Program-made: the position numbers and the translations under genes | Part shown: one piece after another, positions 38,236 through 47,209 of the stretch | How positions within the stretch are numbered: position 1 is the first letter of the stretch | How the letters are laid out: every line of letters begins with the position of its first letter | Source of the DNA: CAYWCV01 sp964629885 | GTDB lineage: Bacteria; Bacteroidota; Rhodothermia; Balneolales; CAYWCV01 | Direction: 5' to 3' | Length of the DNA: 64,000 nt | Assembly (NCBI GenBank): GCA_964629885.1 | Contig: CAZVRJ010000006.1 | Span: 1-64,000 of the forward strand | The notes under the pieces: generated by a model | Told to the model about the DNA's origin: nothing | Databases searched by the model: none | Seen by the model: the letters and a program-made list of their open reading frames with translations, nothing else

Positions 38236-39687
38236 ATGATACGACCAACAGCGTCCATTCTCGCACTTATTTCAGTTTTCTTTGTAGTGGATATTGCATA
38301 CGCTCAACGCAATGCAACCACCTACCAGACCTTACTTTCGAGGACACGCCAGGCCAACACGTACATCGATGTGAACGCCGCACCCTTACAAGGACGTCCA
38401 GATTCATCGTTGGTGCGCACAAATTTCAGGTTGGAGTACGATTATTTGAATTTTACCCGTAGTGCTGCCGAAAGCGACCCAGATGCCGAGTTTGGCACTG
38501 AGGTAACCATCTTTGTGGACGTCTACAAAGCAGGCGCAAATATCAGCGACAGAACAGAACAACCCGACATGGCAATGATGCGCAGTGGAATGCCACAACG
38601 CCGTCCGAATCCAAATTCAAACCCAGCCCCGGGTTCAGGCGCTATACCGCTGGCAACTGATGCTTGGAGAGGAATGGCTAAGGCCGCTAACTATGCCCAG
38701 ACCATTTCCAACCGCCATTATTTGGAGGGCTTCATCGACATTGGCTTACCTGCGGGCGATTATGTATTTGCAGTGAGCATGCGCGAGGAGGGGCAATCAC
38801 GAATTAGACCGATCGGCCGAGCTCGGTACAGAGTGCACAACTTTGCTAGCTTGGAAGCTCGTCTGCCAATTTATGTCATCAAGCCCGTTTCCGATAACAA
38901 AACAAATGCGTTCGAATTACTCGGATACGGAACCCAAATTCCTTACGGAATTGATTTCGACGTCTTGATTCCTATCTCGGGAAGTGCAGACCCCAACACC
39001 TTGACGCTCTTCGTCAAGGCTCTCGAATTCGGTCGCAGGGATACATCGGTAACACAGACTTTGGCCACCATCGAGACTGAGCCTGAAATGGTCGTGACTG
39101 GCAATATCCAGTTCGGGTCGGGATACGTATTCGATTTAGAATCTAACAATCAAAAATGGCTTCGCGTGCCTGTATTGGGGAGCCGTTTCCCAAATGCCCC
39201 AATACGTATTGAGCTGATCGCAAATGGTAGCACAACTCCGTTGGCACAACGTATGCTCCAATCGAAGTGGGTAGACATCCCAACCAGCTTGTTGAATGTC
39301 TCTGTAGCGGTAGATATGATGGAGAGCATTCTAGACAAAGATGAATTTCGCAGAGTACGACGACTCAATAACAACGAGAAGGAAGCCTACTTCAAAGATT
39401 ATTGGAATCCAAAGGACCCAACCCCCGGTACAGAGTTTAATGAATTGATGGTTGAATACTACCGTAGAGTCGATATAGCATACGAACGTTTCACCTCGGC
39501 GACCACACCGGGATTTGCATCCGATCAGGGAAAAACATTTATATTGATGGGTGAGCCAGATAGGATTACGAGACGCTTTCCACCTGACCAGCCAGCACTT
39601 GAGATATGGGAGTATGGCGATAGGCAAATCATGTTTCAAGCCACTTCGGGCTTTGGCGATTTCAAACTGGTAAGCTCATCCAACTAA
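38236..39687 (+). CDS. Exported GWxTD-domain protein
   Basis: This 483-residue protein has a signal peptide (SILALISVFFVVDIAYA) and a long beta-rich N-terminal region. The C-terminal domain of about 100 residues has the GWxTD layout: FKDYWNPKDPTPGTEFNELMVEYYRRVDIAYERF, then FASDQGKTFILMGEPDRI and ALEIWEYGDRQIMFQ. The eponymous motif reads GFASD here instead of GWxTD. The domain is known mainly from Chlorobi, Ignavibacteria and relatives and has no known function. It is the first gene of an operon with pdxA 5 bases downstream. The 179-base gap before it holds no clear promoter on this strand. Confidence 0.85.
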   Translation: MIRPTASILALISVFFVVDIAYAQRNATTYQTLLSRTRQANTYIDVNAAPLQGRPDSSLVRTNFRLEYDYLNFTRSAAESDPDAEFGTEVTIFVDVYKAGANISDRTEQPDMAMMRSGMPQRRPNPNSNPAPGSGAIPLATDAWRGMAKAANYAQTISNRHYLEGFIDIGLPAGDYVFAVSMREEGQSRIRPIGRARYRVHNFASLEARLPIYVIKPVSDNKTNAFELLGYGTQIPYGIDFDVLIPISGSADPNTLTLFVKALEFGRRDTSVTQTLATIETEPEMVVTGNIQFGSGYVFDLESNNQKWLRVPVLGSRFPNAPIRIELIANGSTTPLAQRMLQSKWVDIPTSLLNVSVAVDMMESILDKDEFRRVRRLNNNEKEAYFKDYWNPKDPTPGTEFNELMVEYYRRVDIAYERFTSATTPGFASDQGKTFILMGEPDRITRRFPPDQPALEIWEYGDRQIMFQATSGFGDFKLVSSSN

Positions 39688-39692
39688 CATAA

Positions 39693-40673
39693 ATGAAACC
39701 AATCGCACTGAGTATCGGCGATGTGAATGGGATTGGCCCTGAGGTGTTGCTGAAAACAGTTTATGAGCTTGGCTCTGATTTTAAATTTATCATAACAGGC
39801 CCATACGAAGCAATTGATTGGTGGAATCAGTCGCTCGATCTGCAACTTCCCATATACAAAATGGTCGACCCATCCGATCTGCGCCCTATCGGTGTAGGCA
39901 TTTGGTCGAGCACCGAGCTGCCGGCTTACTTGCCAGAGCCGGGCTTCATTCGCAAGGAGGCTGGCGCCATAGCGATGCAAGCCATTGAGGACGCAGTTAC
40001 GCTTTGTCTCAACGGCATTGTTCCAGCAATGGTTACCGCACCCATCAATAAAGAATCGTTCGCCCTTGCAGGTGCGCGTCATCCGGGGCACACCGAATTA
40101 TTAGCGGAATTGTGCGGCTTATCTGAAAGTGACGTGGTGATGATGCTCACCGACGAATCACTGAGAGTTGCTTTGACAACCATCCATGTGCCATTGTCTG
40201 AGGTACCCTCGCTGATTACGAAAGACAAGGTTTTCGGAACCATCGAAAAGGTGAATCGCTATATGATTCAGCTATACAAAATTGAAAATCCTCGGATCCA
40301 TGTTCTTGGGCTCAACCCACACGCTGGCGATAACGGGGTTTTAGGTGATGAGGAGCAATTAATCATCAGCCCAGCCATTTTTGACGCCAAAGAGGCCGGC
40401 ATTGATGTTTGGGGACCCTTTTCGGCAGATGCCTATTTCGGGGCCCGACGCTGGGAAAACTGCGATGTTGTGATAGCGATGTACCATGATCAAGGTTTGA
40501 TTCCAATAAAAATGCTCTCGTTCGATAAAGGAGTGAATATCACGCTGGGATTACCATTTGTGCGCACATCACCCGATCACGGCACGGCATTTGACATCGC
40601 ATGCGAAAATAATGCAAGCCCAGCTTCATTTATACATGCAGTTTCTTTGGCGAATCGTCTTACTTCTCGTTAA
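39693..40673 (+). CDS. pdxA: 4-hydroxythreonine-4-phosphate dehydrogenase
   Basis: PdxA oxidises 4-phosphohydroxy-threonine in the DXP-dependent pyridoxal-phosphate pathway. SIGDVNGIGPEVLLK opens the chain. AGARHPGHTELLAEL contains the metal/substrate histidine, and LGLNPHAGDNGVLGDEE and MYHDQGLIPIKML carry the remaining ligands. The end is TSPDHGTAFDIA. At 326 residues it is full length. The PdxA2 catabolic family is an alternative, but the motifs fit the biosynthetic enzyme. Confidence 0.95.
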   Translation: MKPIALSIGDVNGIGPEVLLKTVYELGSDFKFIITGPYEAIDWWNQSLDLQLPIYKMVDPSDLRPIGVGIWSSTELPAYLPEPGFIRKEAGAIAMQAIEDAVTLCLNGIVPAMVTAPINKESFALAGARHPGHTELLAELCGLSESDVVMMLTDESLRVALTTIHVPLSEVPSLITKDKVFGTIEKVNRYMIQLYKIENPRIHVLGLNPHAGDNGVLGDEEQLIISPAIFDAKEAGIDVWGPFSADAYFGARRWENCDVVIAMYHDQGLIPIKMLSFDKGVNITLGLPFVRTSPDHGTAFDIACENNASPASFIHAVSLANRLTSR

Positions 40674-40712
40674 ATTCAGCACATCAACTGAATCGGCACT
40701 GACAAACCTGCA

Positions 40713-41483
40713 ATGAGCCCCGACTCCAAAGACCGCACATCTTACTCCATTCTGGCCGCGATATACGATACCGTCATGCGCGATATCGACTACGAAATGT
40801 GGTCCGATTTTATTGATGAGATCATCCAGACCCATCATTCAGAGGCATACGACATCTTGGAGCTAGCCTGTGGCACCGGCTCCCTCGCACTTGCTCTCGA
40901 TGAGCTGGATTGCTACTCCATACTGGCAACCGACGGATCCGACGATATGCTCGAAGTTGCGAGGCAAAAAACAGCGCTTGGATCGAACGATCTCCGCTGG
41001 CAACAGGTCGACTTTTTTGATATCAATTTAGATCAAGATTTTGATGTTGCGTTGATGCTGTACGACAGTATCAACTACGCTCTTAATCCCGACGATGTGC
41101 TAAAGGCCATCAATGAGGTACACAAGGTGCTGCGCGACGACGGCATCTTCATTTTCGACTTCACAACCCCTGGCAATTCAGTGAAACACGCCGAAGAATT
41201 GAATGATGAGGGGTCTACCGACAATTTCCGATTCGTTCGATTGAGCAGATATCTGCCCAGCGAGCGCATGCATTACAACGAATTTGAAATTGAGAAACTG
41301 GCCGACGACAAAATACACATAGAACGTAGATACCGCGAAGTTCACAAACAGCGGGTCTATACACTCCAAGAGATGAGGGACATCATCGCAAAATCACCTT
41401 TCGAGATCGTGGCCGCGTACGACGCCTTTGAGCTCGATCCAGCCGACGAAAACAGCGACCGCATAACCATGGTGCTGCGATGA
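40713..41483 (+). CDS. Class I SAM-dependent methyltransferase
   Basis: This 256-residue Rossmann-fold methyltransferase has motif I ILELACGTGSLALAL (about 49-63), the acidic loop ILATDGSDDMLEVA, and motif IV-like VALMLYDSINYAL (about 113-125). No substrate is suggested by the sequence. The ftsE gene starts 4 bases before this one ends, so they are translated together, though the functions look unrelated. Confidence 0.85.
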   Translation: MSPDSKDRTSYSILAAIYDTVMRDIDYEMWSDFIDEIIQTHHSEAYDILELACGTGSLALALDELDCYSILATDGSDDMLEVARQKTALGSNDLRWQQVDFFDINLDQDFDVALMLYDSINYALNPDDVLKAINEVHKVLRDDGIFIFDFTTPGNSVKHAEELNDEGSTDNFRFVRLSRYLPSERMHYNEFEIEKLADDKIHIERRYREVHKQRVYTLQEMRDIIAKSPFEIVAAYDAFELDPADENSDRITMVLR

Positions 41484-42163
41484 CAGGTAACCCAGTCATC
41501 GAAATGTACAATGCTACACTGAGCTACGACAAAAAGCTTATCCTCGACGAGGTAAACTTTGTACTCGAAAACGGCCAGTTCTGTTATCTAATTGGGTCGA
41601 CAGGCGCAGGCAAGAGCTCATTCTTAAAGATGCTATACCGCGAAGTTATACCCGACGACGGTTTGATCCAGGTTGCCGGTTACGACGTTACAAAAATGTC
41701 GGAGAGCAAGGTCCCCTTTTTGCGGAGAAGCTTGGGCATCGTATTTCAGGACTTCCAGCTCCTTCCCGACAGAAACGTGTACGACAACATCGCCTTCGCC
41801 ATGGAGGTAATTGGTGCCAACCGCTCTGAGATCAAGCAACGTGTACTTGAAGTGCTCAATTTGGTGGGTCTTGGTCACAAGAGGCACAGCATGCCAGAGG
41901 AACTTTCGGGTGGTGAGCAGCAGCGTGTTGTAATAGCCAGAGCCCTCGTGAACGAACCTCGCCTCTTATTGGCCGACGAGCCTACCGGTAACCTCGACCC
42001 CGAGGCATCGGCAGGTATCATGGATATCCTAAGACAAATCAACCACCGAGGGATGGCTGTCTTGATGGTCACCCACAATTATGACCTTGTGCGTCAATAT
42101 CCTTACCGCACTATCCGAGTGAACAAGGGTAAAATCGAGGAAGTCTCACCAGGCAGCGTTTAG
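41480..42163 (+). CDS. ftsE: Cell division ATP-binding protein FtsE
   Basis: FtsE is the ATPase that, with the membrane protein FtsX, couples septal ring assembly to peptidoglycan hydrolase activation. The 227-residue single ABC domain has Walker A GSTGAGKSS, Q-loop VFQDFQLLPDRNVYDNIAFAM (typical of FtsE), signature LSGGEQQR and Walker B LLLADEPTGNLDPE. No ftsX is adjacent; queG follows instead, so the partner must be elsewhere. LolD-type ATPases are close relatives, but the RNVYDNIAF stretch favours FtsE. Confidence 0.88.
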   Translation: MTGNPVIEMYNATLSYDKKLILDEVNFVLENGQFCYLIGSTGAGKSSFLKMLYREVIPDDGLIQVAGYDVTKMSESKVPFLRRSLGIVFQDFQLLPDRNVYDNIAFAMEVIGANRSEIKQRVLEVLNLVGLGHKRHSMPEELSGGEQQRVVIARALVNEPRLLLADEPTGNLDPEASAGIMDILRQINHRGMAVLMVTHNYDLVRQYPYRTIRVNKGKIEEVSPGSV

Positions 42164-42165
42164 CC

Positions 42166-43113
42166 ATGCACGACAAAGCCGATCTCAAACGGCTGGTCAA
42201 AATCAAAGCTCTTGAACTGGGGTTTGAACAGGTAGGATTTGCCAAGGCGCAGGCACTGACCGACGAGGCTAACAACCTTGAAAAATGGCTTAATGGTGGG
42301 ATGCACGGCACAATGGCCTGGATGGAGGGACATTTCGACAAGCGGATAGATCCTACAAAGTTGGTTGAGGGTGCCAAAACGGTGATATCTGCCACACTTC
42401 AGTATCACCCAGGGCCGACAGAGCGTCCCGAAAATACGCCCCGTATATCGACTTATGCCTTGGGCGACGATTATCACGACGTCCTTCGAGGCAAGCTGAA
42501 AGCACTTTACGACTACATACACGACCTGGTTGGCGACATCAATGGACGCGTGTTCACCGATTCGGCGCCGGTGATGGATAAAGCCTGGGCTGCACGTTCC
42601 GGGATGGGATGGCTGGGGAAAAATGGAAATCTGCTGAACCGTAAATTGGGTTCTTGGTTCTTTATCGGCGAGATCATATTAGATGTCGATTTTGAACCAG
42701 ATTCTCCTACTACTGACCACTGCGGATCGTGTACCCGATGCATCGATGCCTGCCCAACCAACGCGATCGTCTTGCCCCAAGTGATTGATGCACGAAAATG
42801 CATCTCCTATTTGACTATCGAGTATAGAGACGCCATTCCGGAATCATACCATAAAGGAATCGGAGAATGGATGTACGGTTGCGATATATGTCAGGACGTA
42901 TGCCCTTGGAATCGCAAGGCTCCAACTTCGAAGGAACAAGCCTTCAAACCACAAAAAGAGATACTGGAGATGACAGCCGAAGGATGGCGGCAACTCGACG
43001 TTGAAACGTTTAAGCGTCTGTTTAAAGGCAGTGCCGTAAAGAGGACCAAATACGCTGGTTTGGTCCGAAATATTTCCATTGCGGTAAGTAATGTGGACGG
43101 AAAGACAGACTAG
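42166..43113 (+). CDS. queG: Epoxyqueuosine reductase
   Basis: QueG reduces epoxyqueuosine to queuosine in tRNA using cobalamin and two [4Fe-4S] clusters. The 315-residue chain carries CGSCTRCIDACPTNAI and CDICQDVCPWN, the two cluster motifs, after an N-terminal cobalamin-binding domain with SAPVMDKAWAARSGMGWLGKN. At 315 residues the HEAT repeat domain of longer homologues is short. It starts 2 bases after ftsE and ends overlapping the convergent sigma factor gene by 4 bases. Confidence 0.95.
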   Translation: MHDKADLKRLVKIKALELGFEQVGFAKAQALTDEANNLEKWLNGGMHGTMAWMEGHFDKRIDPTKLVEGAKTVISATLQYHPGPTERPENTPRISTYALGDDYHDVLRGKLKALYDYIHDLVGDINGRVFTDSAPVMDKAWAARSGMGWLGKNGNLLNRKLGSWFFIGEIILDVDFEPDSPTTDHCGSCTRCIDACPTNAIVLPQVIDARKCISYLTIEYRDAIPESYHKGIGEWMYGCDICQDVCPWNRKAPTSKEQAFKPQKEILEMTAEGWRQLDVETFKRLFKGSAVKRTKYAGLVRNISIAVSNVDGKTD

Positions 43114-43757
43114 AAAGAAGCTCTTTTGTCTTTCAGATACTTGTAGAGCAGTTCTCGAGCGCGGAAAATATGAGCCTTGACGGTTCCAAGCGGCAGATCG
43201 AGCTCTTCCGATATTTCCTGATAGCTCTTTTCCTCCATATGTCGCATCTCGATAACCATTCGGTATTTAGATGGCAGTGTTTCAAGAGCGTCGAGGATGA
43301 TTTTGTCGCGTTGCTTATTCAGAATTAGCTCGTCGGCACGGGTCGAGTTGTCGGCAATTTCAATCTGCATCTCCCCGTCTTTCGATTGTACCGGCTCATC
43401 GATCGACAGTGTCTTGAGCTTCTTCTTCCGGAGATGGTCGATAGTGTGGTTCGTTGCAATTCTGTATAACCACGTCGAAAATGCAAAACTAGTGTTGTAG
43501 GATCCCAAATTGGAAAATGCCTTAAGAAAAATCTCCTGAATTAGATCGTCGATGATCTCTTTGTCGCGCACCATGCGCGTGATATGAAAACGCAAAGCAC
43601 GACTATACTTTTCAACAATTAGCTTAAACGCCAGCTCATCTCCGTTTGCTGCGCGCTCAATCAAGGCCGTATCCTCCTTGCTGCTCAAGGATGTCTGAAC
43701 AGAGGAATCAGAATCGGGTGCAGGTTGCGATAACGGATTTTGCGGGCCAGTAGACAT
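43110..43757 (-). CDS. ECF-type RNA polymerase sigma factor
   Basis: This sigma-70 family factor has only regions 2 and 4. After a Ser/Pro-rich N-terminal extension of about 30 residues, region 2 reads AFKLIVEKYSRALRF through DDLIQEIFLKAF and FSTWLYRIATNHTIDHLRK. Region 4 ends with LPSKYRMVIEMRHMEEKSYQEISEELDLPLGTVKAHIFRARELL. I start at ATG 43757 (215 residues) rather than the TTG at 43781; neither has a Shine-Dalgarno. No anti-sigma gene is adjacent, which leaves its control open. Confidence 0.93.
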   Translation of the reverse strand: MSTGPQNPLSQPAPDSDSSVQTSLSSKEDTALIERAANGDELAFKLIVEKYSRALRFHITRMVRDKEIIDDLIQEIFLKAFSNLGSYNTSFAFSTWLYRIATNHTIDHLRKKKLKTLSIDEPVQSKDGEMQIEIADNSTRADELILNKQRDKIILDALETLPSKYRMVIEMRHMEEKSYQEISEELDLPLGTVKAHIFRARELLYKYLKDKRASF

Positions 43758-43904
43758 GCCGTAAAGATACTCGTTCAACAAGATATTTGCTAAAAAGGAT
43801 GGATGGTGAAAAAAAAACCCTAAGTCCGTGAACCTCTTTGACTTGTTCTTCCGTATAAGTGGAATCAGATCGGTAAGAAAGCGTATACGTTTTGTGGTGG
43901 CTTA

Positions 43905-43932
43905 TTGTTATACGAAATTGTATGTAATTTTG
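43905..43932 (+). promoter_or_regulatory. Possible promoter of the small outer-membrane protein gene
   Basis: TTG (43905-43907), 17 bases and an exact TAATTTTG (43925-43932) resemble the Bacteroidota consensus, with a spacer 2-4 bases shorter than usual. The predicted leader is about 90 bases. The rest of the 273-base gap to the sigma gene shows only AT-rich sequence and one long A-run. Confidence 0.4.
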
Positions 43933-44030
43933 TAGCAATGCCGATCAAAACGGAACCAAACCCACGCTTTATGGTATCATATGTACAACACAGCAGCGAA
44001 ACTTTACAAACCATTTAAACAGATACGACA

Positions 44031-44546
44031 ATGAAAAAAGGATTACTAACAATCGCCAGCGTTTTAACGCTTGTGATCGGATTCTCGACAAGTGCAAGTG
44101 CCCAGATGAAAGTGGGTGCCGGATTAGCGTTTGGGACAGAAGCTGAGTCCATCGGCTTGACAGCAAATTTATACACCGCACTCCCATCGGTCGATAATTT
44201 GAGTGTTGGTGGAGATGTCATCTACTTCTTGCCAAAAGATGTCGGCTTTGATATTGATCGAACTTGGTTTGAGGTCAATCTTAACGGCCAGTATAAATTT
44301 TATGCCGAGCAAATGATCAATGCTTATGCTTTGGGTGGATTGAACGTTGCCCGGGTTGGATTCAAGTATGAAGGTCCCGGTTCAGGCGTGAACAGCCACG
44401 ACACAAAACTTGGATTAAATTTAGGAGTCGGCGGTGAGTATGCCTTCAACGATAGCATGTTCGCATTTGCTGAGTTCAAATTTGTGATATCCAAATTCGA
44501 TCAAGCTGTTTTCAGCGCGGGTGTTCGCTTCCCAATTGGCGGATAA
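44031..44546 (+). CDS. Small outer-membrane beta-barrel protein
   Basis: This 171-residue protein has a clear signal peptide (GLLTIASVLTLVIGFSTSASA, cleaved before QMKV). About eight alternating hydrophobic/polar strands follow, with glycine-rich turns (VGAGLAFGT, ALGGLNVARVGFKY, LGLNLGVGGEYAF), ending FSAGVRFPIGG. This is the OmpA-barrel/OmpW-like pattern of an eight-stranded porin-like protein. No specific ligand can be assigned. It is monocistronic, with its own predicted promoter and a strong terminator. Confidence 0.8.
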   Translation: MKKGLLTIASVLTLVIGFSTSASAQMKVGAGLAFGTEAESIGLTANLYTALPSVDNLSVGGDVIYFLPKDVGFDIDRTWFEVNLNGQYKFYAEQMINAYALGGLNVARVGFKYEGPGSGVNSHDTKLGLNLGVGGEYAFNDSMFAFAEFKFVISKFDQAVFSAGVRFPIGG

Positions 44547-44574
44547 ATTTAAGCGACTCTTTCTAACAAGCTTT

Positions 44575-44613
44575 AAAGGGTTTCCAGTTATGCTGGGAGC
44601 CCTTTTATTTTTT
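44575..44613 (+). terminator. Intrinsic terminator after the barrel protein gene
   Basis: AAAGGGTTTCCAG, loop TTATG and CTGGGAGCCCTTT form a 13-bp stem with two G-U pairs, followed by TATTTTTT. It overlaps the last codons of convergent prmA. Confidence 0.85.
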
Positions 44614-45456
44614 AGTAAACACCATTGCAATCCAGTCGTTTTCGCGCACAGTTTCGACATGCTCAAGGCTACCAAAGTGATCGTCGGCCAAGATGTGCGA
44701 CTCTTCTTGGTGCAATAGGCCTGAAAGAACAACTGTTCCAAGGCTTTTTGCAGACTGAACGATTGCGGAAGACATGTCGATCAGAATGCCCCTGTTAACA
44801 TTTGCAATGACGAGATCGTAGCTCTCCCCTTTCGGAACTGTCTCGAAACTGCCAATGGCTACTTCAAATGAGCTTTCCGTTCCGTTTTGCGCCGAGTTTT
44901 CGGTGGCATTGTTGAAGCTCCACTCGTCAATGTCGAATCCGAAGGCATGCGACGCACCAACCTTAAGAGCTGCAATTGCAAGAATTCCGGTTCCGGTTCC
45001 AAGATCCAACACGCTGACTCCAGGCTTCACCAAATTTGGTAAAAGCCGCATAATTAGGCGGGTGGTTTCGTGGTTGCCGGTGCCGAAGGCCATTTTTGGA
45101 TCAATCACAATGCGGATGCTACCCTCTGGCTGTGGGTCGTCGACCCATGTCGGGCATATAAAAAAAGGATCAATGAACTGCGATTTGATCGACTTCTCCC
45201 ACTCCTCGTTCCAATTACGCGGCATAATGCGCTCTTCACCGACGATTTCGCAGACATAGTCGCTGTTGCTGACGGCATCCGACATTTCGTTGCGGGAGTT
45301 TTCGGCTACAAGTCGTTCTGGGATGTAGGCTTGAAATCCTTGGTCATTTTGGTCGAATCCCTCGAACCCGAAATCCATCAGATTAGCTATTGCGAAATCC
45401 TGGAAGGGTGCCGGACAGCTGAAATCCAGCCGCAAATATGGTTCGCTTGTGTTCAT
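44605..45456 (-). CDS. prmA: Ribosomal protein L11 methyltransferase
   Basis: PrmA trimethylates lysines and the N-terminus of ribosomal protein L11. The N-terminal substrate-recognition domain is followed by the methyltransferase core: MAFGTGNHETTRLIMRLL, DLGTGTGILAIAALKVGA (motif I) and YDLVIANVNRGILIDM (motif IV, NPPY-like variant NVNR as in PrmA). At 283 residues it is complete. It is the last gene of the tatA-gatA operon, overlapping the upstream M28 gene by 4 bases. Confidence 0.93.
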   Translation of the reverse strand: MNTSEPYLRLDFSCPAPFQDFAIANLMDFGFEGFDQNDQGFQAYIPERLVAENSRNEMSDAVSNSDYVCEIVGEERIMPRNWNEEWEKSIKSQFIDPFFICPTWVDDPQPEGSIRIVIDPKMAFGTGNHETTRLIMRLLPNLVKPGVSVLDLGTGTGILAIAALKVGASHAFGFDIDEWSFNNATENSAQNGTESSFEVAIGSFETVPKGESYDLVIANVNRGILIDMSSAIVQSAKSLGTVVLSGLLHQEESHILADDHFGSLEHVETVRENDWIAMVFTKK

Positions 45457-46439
45457 AGCCTGTTATAAATGAGTTCCACCATTACTTTTCCAACGGCATC
45501 AAGAACGTTTTTGTCAATAATGTCGAGATTATCCCTTGATGTGTGCCAATAGTCTGGGAATCCAGACATATTGCCAAATGGGCGTCTATGATGAATGATG
45601 TCGATCGTTTTAAACGATGTGTACTGATTCAAGATGACATGGTCGTCTTGGATAGGTAAGCCAACTTCGTCTGGAAACAGATCCGAGTATCCCATTTCAC
45701 CAGCAAGGCTCCACAACTCGTTTACAAGGCTAGGTGCAGCATTAAGCGAATACACTTCCTTGGGAAACCTAGCACCCTTCCCACCGACCATATCGAGCAG
45801 GATTCCAAAGCGGGGTTGATATCCTGGAACTGGTGGATTCTGTGCCCAATACCTAGAGCCTAGGAAATAATTGGCCAAGTCGCCCTCTTTGCCATAATCT
45901 TCACCGTCAAACAAAATGATGTCGACCCCAAATGGTGGCGGATTGTCCTTAAATAAGCGTGCCAACTCGAGTAGCACCGCCACCCCACTGCCGCCGTCAT
46001 CGGCGCCGAGAACAGGAAGCACAGCCAAGTTCGGATCAGAATCGGCGTCGGAGCGCGGTCTGGTATCCCAATGTGCACAAAGCATGATCCTATCGGAACT
46101 GGAGGGGTTGAATGCTGCGATGATATTGACCAGCTCCAACGTGTCTCCATCGTAGCCGGCTTGCCTGAATCGTTGGGCATATACACCGTTATCGCCTGCA
46201 TACTTCTTTAGAACGTCGATCTTCCACTGAGCAGCAGCCCGGTGAGATTCTGTGTTTGGCACACGTGGACCAAATTCCAATTGCTTTGCCACAAAGTTGT
46301 AGGCTGAATCAGCTGAAAATGCCGGCACTTCCTTGCCTTGATCTTTCTTGAGGTAGACGAGCTCCGGCTCACTTGAGCAGGCTGCCAAAAGGACGGCTGC
46401 GACGAAAATGCCACATAGTGTGCGTAACTGTACCATCAT
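45453..46439 (-). CDS. M28-family lipoprotein, glutaminyl-peptide cyclotransferase-like
   Basis: This 328-residue lipoprotein (LLAACSS lipobox, Cys at about 21) has an M28 zinc domain. Ligands show as LCAHWDTRP, LGADDGGSGVAVLLELAR, LFDGEDYG and, near the end, HTSRDNLDIID. The overall layout matches bacterial homologues of animal-type glutaminyl cyclase, which convert N-terminal Gln to pyroglutamate; an aminopeptidase activity cannot be ruled out. Periplasmic pyroglutamate formation is known in Bacteroidota, where many exported proteins begin with Gln after signal cleavage, as several do here. Confidence 0.85.
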   Translation of the reverse strand: MMVQLRTLCGIFVAAVLLAACSSEPELVYLKKDQGKEVPAFSADSAYNFVAKQLEFGPRVPNTESHRAAAQWKIDVLKKYAGDNGVYAQRFRQAGYDGDTLELVNIIAAFNPSSSDRIMLCAHWDTRPRSDADSDPNLAVLPVLGADDGGSGVAVLLELARLFKDNPPPFGVDIILFDGEDYGKEGDLANYFLGSRYWAQNPPVPGYQPRFGILLDMVGGKGARFPKEVYSLNAAPSLVNELWSLAGEMGYSDLFPDEVGLPIQDDHVILNQYTSFKTIDIIHHRRPFGNMSGFPDYWHTSRDNLDIIDKNVLDAVGKVMVELIYNRL

Positions 46440-47209
46440 GGCTGTCGATGCACCAGGTAGGCCGATGATTGCGCGGTTGGGTAAACCAACACATCTATGA
46501 TGTCGACGTGCTTGGGTCTGGTCACGATGAACAGTGCGATGTCGGCAATGTCATCGCCGACGAGTGGTTGCATACCTTTGTAGACGTTGTCAGCCTTGTC
46601 GGTATCCCCGTGAAATCTGATCGTACTAAATTCGGTATTTACGAGGCCAGGGCTGATCATGCTCACTCTTATGGCTGTGCCAGTTAAATCCATTTTCATT
46701 GCCGCATTGATCGCTGATACGGCATGTTTGGTTGCACAATAGCCCACTCCTCCACGATATGCCTCATGGCCAGCAATGCTCCCGATATTCAGGACGTGGC
46801 CAGAATTACGCTCCACCATGCGCGGGAGGATGAGCCTACTCATGTAGAGCAAACCTTTCACATTTGTATCGATCATTTCATCCCAGTCGTCGGCAAGCGC
46901 TTGGTCAACCGATTCAATTCCTCTGGCGAGGCCGGCGTTGTTTACCAGGATATCAATGTCGATGTTGCCAAGCTGACTTACGAATGCCTCGCACGAAGCT
47001 CTTAAACGAACGTCAAAATCGAAAATTCGAACCGAAACACCGTAGTTAGCCTCTAAGTCATCCTTGATAGTCAACAGTCGATCGCGTCTGCGTCCAGTCA
47101 GAATCAAGTTGGAACCCGATGCTGCGAATTGTTTTGCGATGGCCAACCCGATTCCAGATGTGGCGCCTGTAATTAGGGAGGTAATACCATCGAGCCTGAA
47201 GCGGTTCAT
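46436..47209 (-). CDS. Short-chain dehydrogenase/reductase, YdfG-like
   Basis: This 257-residue classical SDR has the cofactor motif TGATSGIG near the start, LVNNAGLARG, catalytic Ser in NIGSIAGHEAY and YCATK supplying Tyr and Lys. SPGLVNTEFSTIRFHGD resembles YdfG-type enzymes, which act on 3-hydroxy acids and serine with NADP. The substrate is a guess from similarity. It overlaps gatA and the M28 gene by 4 bases each. Confidence 0.88.
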   Translation of the reverse strand: MNRFRLDGITSLITGATSGIGLAIAKQFAASGSNLILTGRRRDRLLTIKDDLEANYGVSVRIFDFDVRLRASCEAFVSQLGNIDIDILVNNAGLARGIESVDQALADDWDEMIDTNVKGLLYMSRLILPRMVERNSGHVLNIGSIAGHEAYRGGVGYCATKHAVSAINAAMKMDLTGTAIRVSMISPGLVNTEFSTIRFHGDTDKADNVYKGMQPLVGDDIADIALFIVTRPKHVDIIDVLVYPTAQSSAYLVHRQP

